DNA of 25,010 nt. It comes from Hypsibius dujardini. Lineage: Eukaryota; Tardigrada; Eutardigrada; Parachela; Hypsibiidae. How positions within the stretch are numbered: the stretch's first letter is position 1; the number at the start of each line of letters is the position of its first letter. Made by a program: the position numbers and the translations under genes. Under the pieces are notes generated by a model that saw nothing but the letters and a program-made list of their open reading frames with translations, was not told the DNA's origin and did no database searches. Below are positions 21,062 through 25,010 of the stretch, in pieces. The stretch is taken from positions 1-25,010 of the forward strand of contig LRSR01008553.1 in assembly GCA_001579985.1 (NCBI GenBank), given 5' to 3'.

Positions 21062-21808
21062 CTGGAAACTTCCGTCCCGGTTGGTGGCTACCCTCTCAAC
21101 CGGTTCGCCCCGATGAATGCGCAAACCCGACCGGACAGCAACCGCCAGCATCCGCTTGATGAACTCCGACATTCCGCCCTTTGGATAGAGGCGCTTGGGG
21201 TCGAAACTGGTCGCCCTCAGGTCCTCGGAGAAGAAGTCCAGGATGCCGTGCACCGAGACGGATGTGAAGACGCTGTTGTAACGAACGCATTCCCGCAGGA
21301 AAGCTAGACCCTCATCACCGAACATCTCCAGCAGCAGTGTGGGGAGGTCGGGATGGACGCTGGCCAGATGTTTGCCCTCTGCGTGGAGGCGCAGCAGCTC
21401 CGCCAGCATGAGCTGCTCCGTGGAGTGCTTCCCGTCCGGCCGGCAGTTCATGGTGGGGAACAGTTCGAGGCACATGCGGGTGGTGTCGTTGCCGTGCTCC
21501 TTACGAAAGAAGTGCCGTCCGCGGACCTTGAGGATCTCAATGTCTTCCGCTGCCGGCTGCAGCTCCATGCCCAACTCCCGAGCGGCCAAATCGACGATTG
21601 TGAGGTGCTCTTTTTTGATGCGCAGGGCCCCCACCTGATAATTCGGGACAAAATGAACACAAAGTTTAACTTTTCCAAAAATTGGACGAATTAACTAAAA
21701 TAATCGTCACAAAGAGTTAGAGACTAAATGATCGTTAGATATTATTGCGATACTTTTTGTACTACACTCAATACAGTGTAACGCATTACTTACTACAATT
21801 AGTAAAAG

Positions 21809-21895
21809 TCAGTTAGTTAGTTAGTCAGTTATTTATTTAATTAGTCAATTAATTAATTAGTTAGTTAGTTAGAGTTAGTTAATAATGTTAGTAGT
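21809..21895. repeat. (TTAG)n-like low-complexity tract in oxidase intron 1
   Basis: AGTTAGTTAGTTAG runs alternate with AATTAATTAATT. It is short, imperfect and internal, so it is not read as telomeric sequence. Confidence 0.75.
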
Positions 21896-22614
21896 GACGC
21901 AGTAGTTAGAACGTAAATTTGGAACAGTAATTTGCTTATTCACGTTTGTGGATCGATATTTTGTATAGCGGAACTGAACTAACCAAATGGATAACACCAA
22001 ACGAAAATTAGAACTAAAGTAAATGTCACTCGTTAATTAATTGGCTTGGTTTAATTTATTCAATTTAGTTACACACATTTAGGCACAGAAATAAACCAAG
22101 GAAAATCTAAAATTAGTCAAATATTTGTACTGAAACTGACTGAACGCTTTCGTTATTAAAACAAACCAAAGTAACAATTCCTAGCGAATTGTTCTTAGTT
22201 GACTGGGAAACTAATTAGCCCTTTATTTCGGTCGTCATTGATTGATACCCATCCAATTTGCTTTCATCTAATGAAACCCCATGAAACTCACACCAAATAC
22301 CGGCCCACCCGGATACTCGCTGATGTCACGAATTCGCCCGCCGTCGCGGTTGAGCCGTTCGACCAGGCAGACTGACTGATTGTAAATCGGAGCCAGTTTG
22401 TATGCCGCGAAAGAACCCGCAAATCCGCTACCGATGATCAGTATGGAACATTCAAGACTTTGCTTTCCATCGTGAGTTGCATTACCGGCAGCAGCCGGCT
22501 CGTTGTAGTTCTCCAGGTAATAGGCCAGAGTCAGGCTGGTGATCACGACACATGTGGAAATTAGGACGAAATTACCGATGTTCAAGGCTAGAGAAATCTT
22601 CCCCATCTTCGACA

Positions 22615-23226
22615 ACGTGCGCCATTTATTTAAGTATGCATATATTTACTTATTCCGGGAGCCGGTACGTGGGTTTGAATTAGATATTAGAAATATTCCG
22701 CCCGATTGCCCTTCCTTTCGGTACGAGGTAAAGGCCGTTAACCAGGCCGCTAAAAAATCGTAAGAAGAAATCGTAACTTAATCAGGCCGGTTTTTTTAAC
22801 GTTGATTTCCCGGCGCTGCAGTACTGCTACGCCATAACAAATGGCTTGAAAACATTCAGAAAAATTCTTTGACCCATTTTAGTTCGTTCCTAAGCCTCAC
22901 GGTTCGAATTTGAGTCCAAAAAATGGAATAGAAAAATCTCAATGGACAAGTGTGCAAGTAGTCCGGTAGAGGCGCCACTTCGGTTCCATCTCCCTGGGTT
23001 AACTTCGTAAAAACGACTTATGCGCCACCTGTTGGCTGCCGGCCTGGTTAAGTTACGATTTCTAAAAGCGGCCTGGTTAACGGCCTTTACCTCGTACTTC
23101 AGTTGGCCATTGCCCCCCCCCCCTCCTCCTCCTTCCCTCTTCTCTATAGTTCGTTACAAACGGGTGTGTACCGAAATAAGTAAATACATAGATAGATAGA
23201 TAGATAGATAGATAAATGGCGCACGT
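22615..23226. repeat. Inverted-repeat element F abutting the oxidase start codon
   Basis: The ends are ACGTGCGCCATTTAT at 22615-22629 and its complement ATAAATGGCGCACGT ending at 23226. Matching continues inward (TATTTACTTATTCCGG versus its complement CCGAAATAAGTAAATA). A second, stronger inverted pair lies inside: GTACGAGGTAAAGGCCGTTA at about 22721-22740 and its mirror ending at about 23098, continuing through ACCAGGCCGC and AAATCGTAACTTAA...CAGGCCGG. The centre is near 22920. There is no open frame and no clean target duplication. It begins 8 bp upstream of the oxidase ATG (22606). Confidence 0.8.
23188..23213. repeat. (TAGA)n microsatellite within element F
   Basis: About six TAGA units sit inside the right outer arm. 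The left arm has no expansion there, so it arose after the arms formed. Confidence 0.88.
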
Positions 23227-25010
23227 CGATCTCCGAACAATTGAAACAGATAAAAACTAAGGGTCATTACTGATGCCGTAGTTAAGGGAGTGTTCGTGAT
23301 TGAGTCATTCGCTTTTCGGTGGACGAGATGCAGAATTTGCGCACTACACGAGGGCAAGTACTTAGCGATAAGTTTCCCGAAATTCCAGAAAAAATCACCG
23401 AAAACGGCGGTGAAACAAATTTCTCAAATTCGGTGCCTGATGTCTTCGGAGAATTTTTGTAACCTTTTGGAAATTGACCGTACAAGACTAGCGCACAGCA
23501 CAGCAAGATGATTTTGCCCATTTGATTTAATGATTCCTTCCGCCCTTCGATGCAATGAACCTTTTCGCCGGTTTGAGCAGGAATCCTTCCGCCATTGTCG
23601 GAGATTATTCCTTTTCCTTCCTCGCCCCTGATGCCGAACGTTTACAAGGCCAGAGGAACGAACAGACACTGTCCTTCGAAATTGTCGCTCTTCAGTCTCT
23701 TCAAGTACGAAGAGTCTGGCCAAGTTCTAGCCATCCGGTTTTTTGGCCAAATTCGAGCAACTTTGAAATGCAAATAGTTAATTCAGTGCAAGGAGCTTAA
23801 GGAAAGTAGCGACCCTCATATGACTCCTCAGGTCTTCCAAGCCTGAGCCAAGCCATCGGGGACCAGCTGAAAATAATTAAATAATAAACTTTTCAAGAAA
23901 CAAGGAACGCAATATGTAAATAGAGAACCAAACAGAAAATGATTGATATTCTTCAGCTTCAATCGAAGGGGGCGCTGCGTATGGTTCAAACACTCAAACT
24001 CTTCACCTTGGTAACACTTTTAGCGAATGCACCTGCCCTCTTCTCGACTAATTGAACGGTTCCAGTGAAGTCGTCCAATTAATTGAGAAATCAACTGTCA
24101 GCTCCTCCTTTTTCGCTGATTAACAGCTCAAGTTGGCTAGAAATTAATTCGTGAGAACAACATGGCATAGAAGCAAAATGGCGCAAAAGCAAAAAATTTG
24201 CACCTCGTCAAATACCAAAAATAGCGGACGAGTGCCGATCAAACTGACAAATCGTGCAGTAATTAATGCCACTGACAATGCAATTTCCTACGCATTCATG
24301 TCGTACGAGGGGGCGGAACGAGATATCACACCCCGATTTTCAAACACATTTTTTTCCAAATAATGGAATTAATGTGAAGATTTTAGAAAACTATTTCAGT
24401 CGCCCTCGAGGTCTGGTATCAGCAGGAACAAAATTGAGAGCTGCCAGATCTCCCTAACGGATTTACCATACGATTCAACGACTGATTGGTTGGTTTAATT
24501 TAGCGTAAAGTTTTGTTTTATTTTTGTACACCCTTATCTGCGTTCAATAAGCGCACATTGTTTAACATAGTTAGAACACCTTAACATTTTATTTTAAAAA
24601 TTATAATAACAATGAAAAGCACACTGATTGGCGGGAGAAAATTAAAAACGATCTCGCAGTCTGTGTTTACGTCACACGACGCACCAAATGCAACACTCTA
24701 CAACAGGCCGTGTGGACACTTACAAGTGAAGGTGAAATTTACAAGGTGGATATTTTATTCACAAGGAAATTTCACCACTCTGGACGGCGAATTTCTTTAT
24801 ATCTGTTTGTTCTTACCGATGCACTGTTGCCTGGTCTCTTCGATTCCGTCGAGAAAATCGGCAGAAAACCAGAACTACTATTTTAAATTAAATAGAAACT
24901 GACCAGTGGTCGTATATAGAGGGCGCTGTCTATATTACTGAAACATGTACTAATTGATCATTTGATTTTGAACGAACTGATCGATTGAATAAACGCAGAC
25001 ACATTTTATT
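23227..25010. other. Right-hand intergenic region, nothing recognised
   Basis: No gene, RNA or delimited repeat could be supported. Several short open frames lack domain or codon signal. An upstream exon or the original promoter of the oxidase gene could lie here but cannot be seen. Two GGGCGCTG words (near 23971 and 24918) are too short to interpret. Confidence 0.4.

Larger units (their letters stand above)
18623..22606 (-). pseudogene. FAD-dependent amine oxidase / L-amino-acid-oxidase-like gene, probably inactivated
   Basis: Four exons: 22606-22292, 21634-21062, 20145-19634, 18954-18623, with GT-AG borders and phases 0, 0 and 1. Ignoring the duplication below, the frame is about 559 residues. 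A hydrophobic N-terminal segment (about residues 6-30) suggests a signal anchor or signal peptide. GSGFAG at 59-64, an acidic residue at 83 and GGRI at 89-92 form the FAD-binding Rossmann core; FGVGALRI follows across the first splice junction. TAWWNERWW and a C-terminal LIGEAYHLDFAAW, DGAMKS flavin segment fit oxidases of this superfamily, which deaminate amines or amino acids and release H2O2. Substrate is unknown. Exon 3 carries a 52-bp tandem duplication that breaks the frame, and exon 4 has an in-frame TAG (18925-18923), so the reading is a recent pseudogene. A sequencing or assembly error remains possible. Confidence 0.72.

Noticed and set aside
21809-21895. Interstitial telomeric repeat
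   Set aside because: The tract is short, mixed TTAG/AATT and embedded in an intron; simple low complexity explains it.
24151-24363. 70-residue plus-strand open frame
   Set aside because: It starts at GTG, lacks a recognisable domain and sits in unannotatable AT-rich DNA.

Overview
The window is metazoan nuclear DNA, most likely from an invertebrate. It has split genes with GT-AG introns, no operons, long AT-rich spacers, and many DNA-transposon relics. Coding exons are clearly GC-richer than the surrounding AT-rich DNA. A tardigrade, rotifer or other small invertebrate with lineage-specific GPCR and BTB gene families would fit, but the sequence alone does not fix the phylum.

Four host gene loci are supported. 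(1) The first exon of a class-A-like GPCR lies on the minus strand (501-892); the rest of that gene runs off the left edge. (2) A complete two-exon paralogous GPCR lies on the minus strand (12969-12566 joined to 11778-11184, 332 residues). Its intron has the same position and phase as the first. (3) A complete two-exon MATH-BTB (SPOP-like) gene lies on the plus strand (14836-15386 joined to 17474-18044, 373 residues); its single 2.1-kb intron separates the two domains. (4) A four-exon FAD-dependent amine-oxidase / L-amino-acid-oxidase-like gene lies on the minus strand (22606 to 18623). It carries a 52-bp tandem duplication that shifts the frame in exon 3, an in-frame TAG in exon 4, and a long inverted-repeat element starting 8 bp upstream of its ATG. 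I read it as a recent pseudogene.

Most of the rest is transposon debris. There is a decayed pogo/Tigger-like transposase with two small introns (about 1954-3280) and a second, unrelated DDE-transposase tail (9338-9862). A small Tc1/mariner-type MITE with TA target duplications sits at 5194-5408. Seven further inverted-repeat (foldback or MITE-like) elements lie at 3891-4153, 5961-6394, 6787-7148, 11914-12322, 14012-14272, 15920-16515 and 22615-23226. There is also a tRNA-derived SINE-like fragment and several simple or tandem repeats.

The loci do not form a pathway. I found no new multi-gene system. The most interesting signals are the density of unrelated palindromic elements, the triple damage to the oxidase gene, and a GC-rich core motif shared by otherwise different hairpins.
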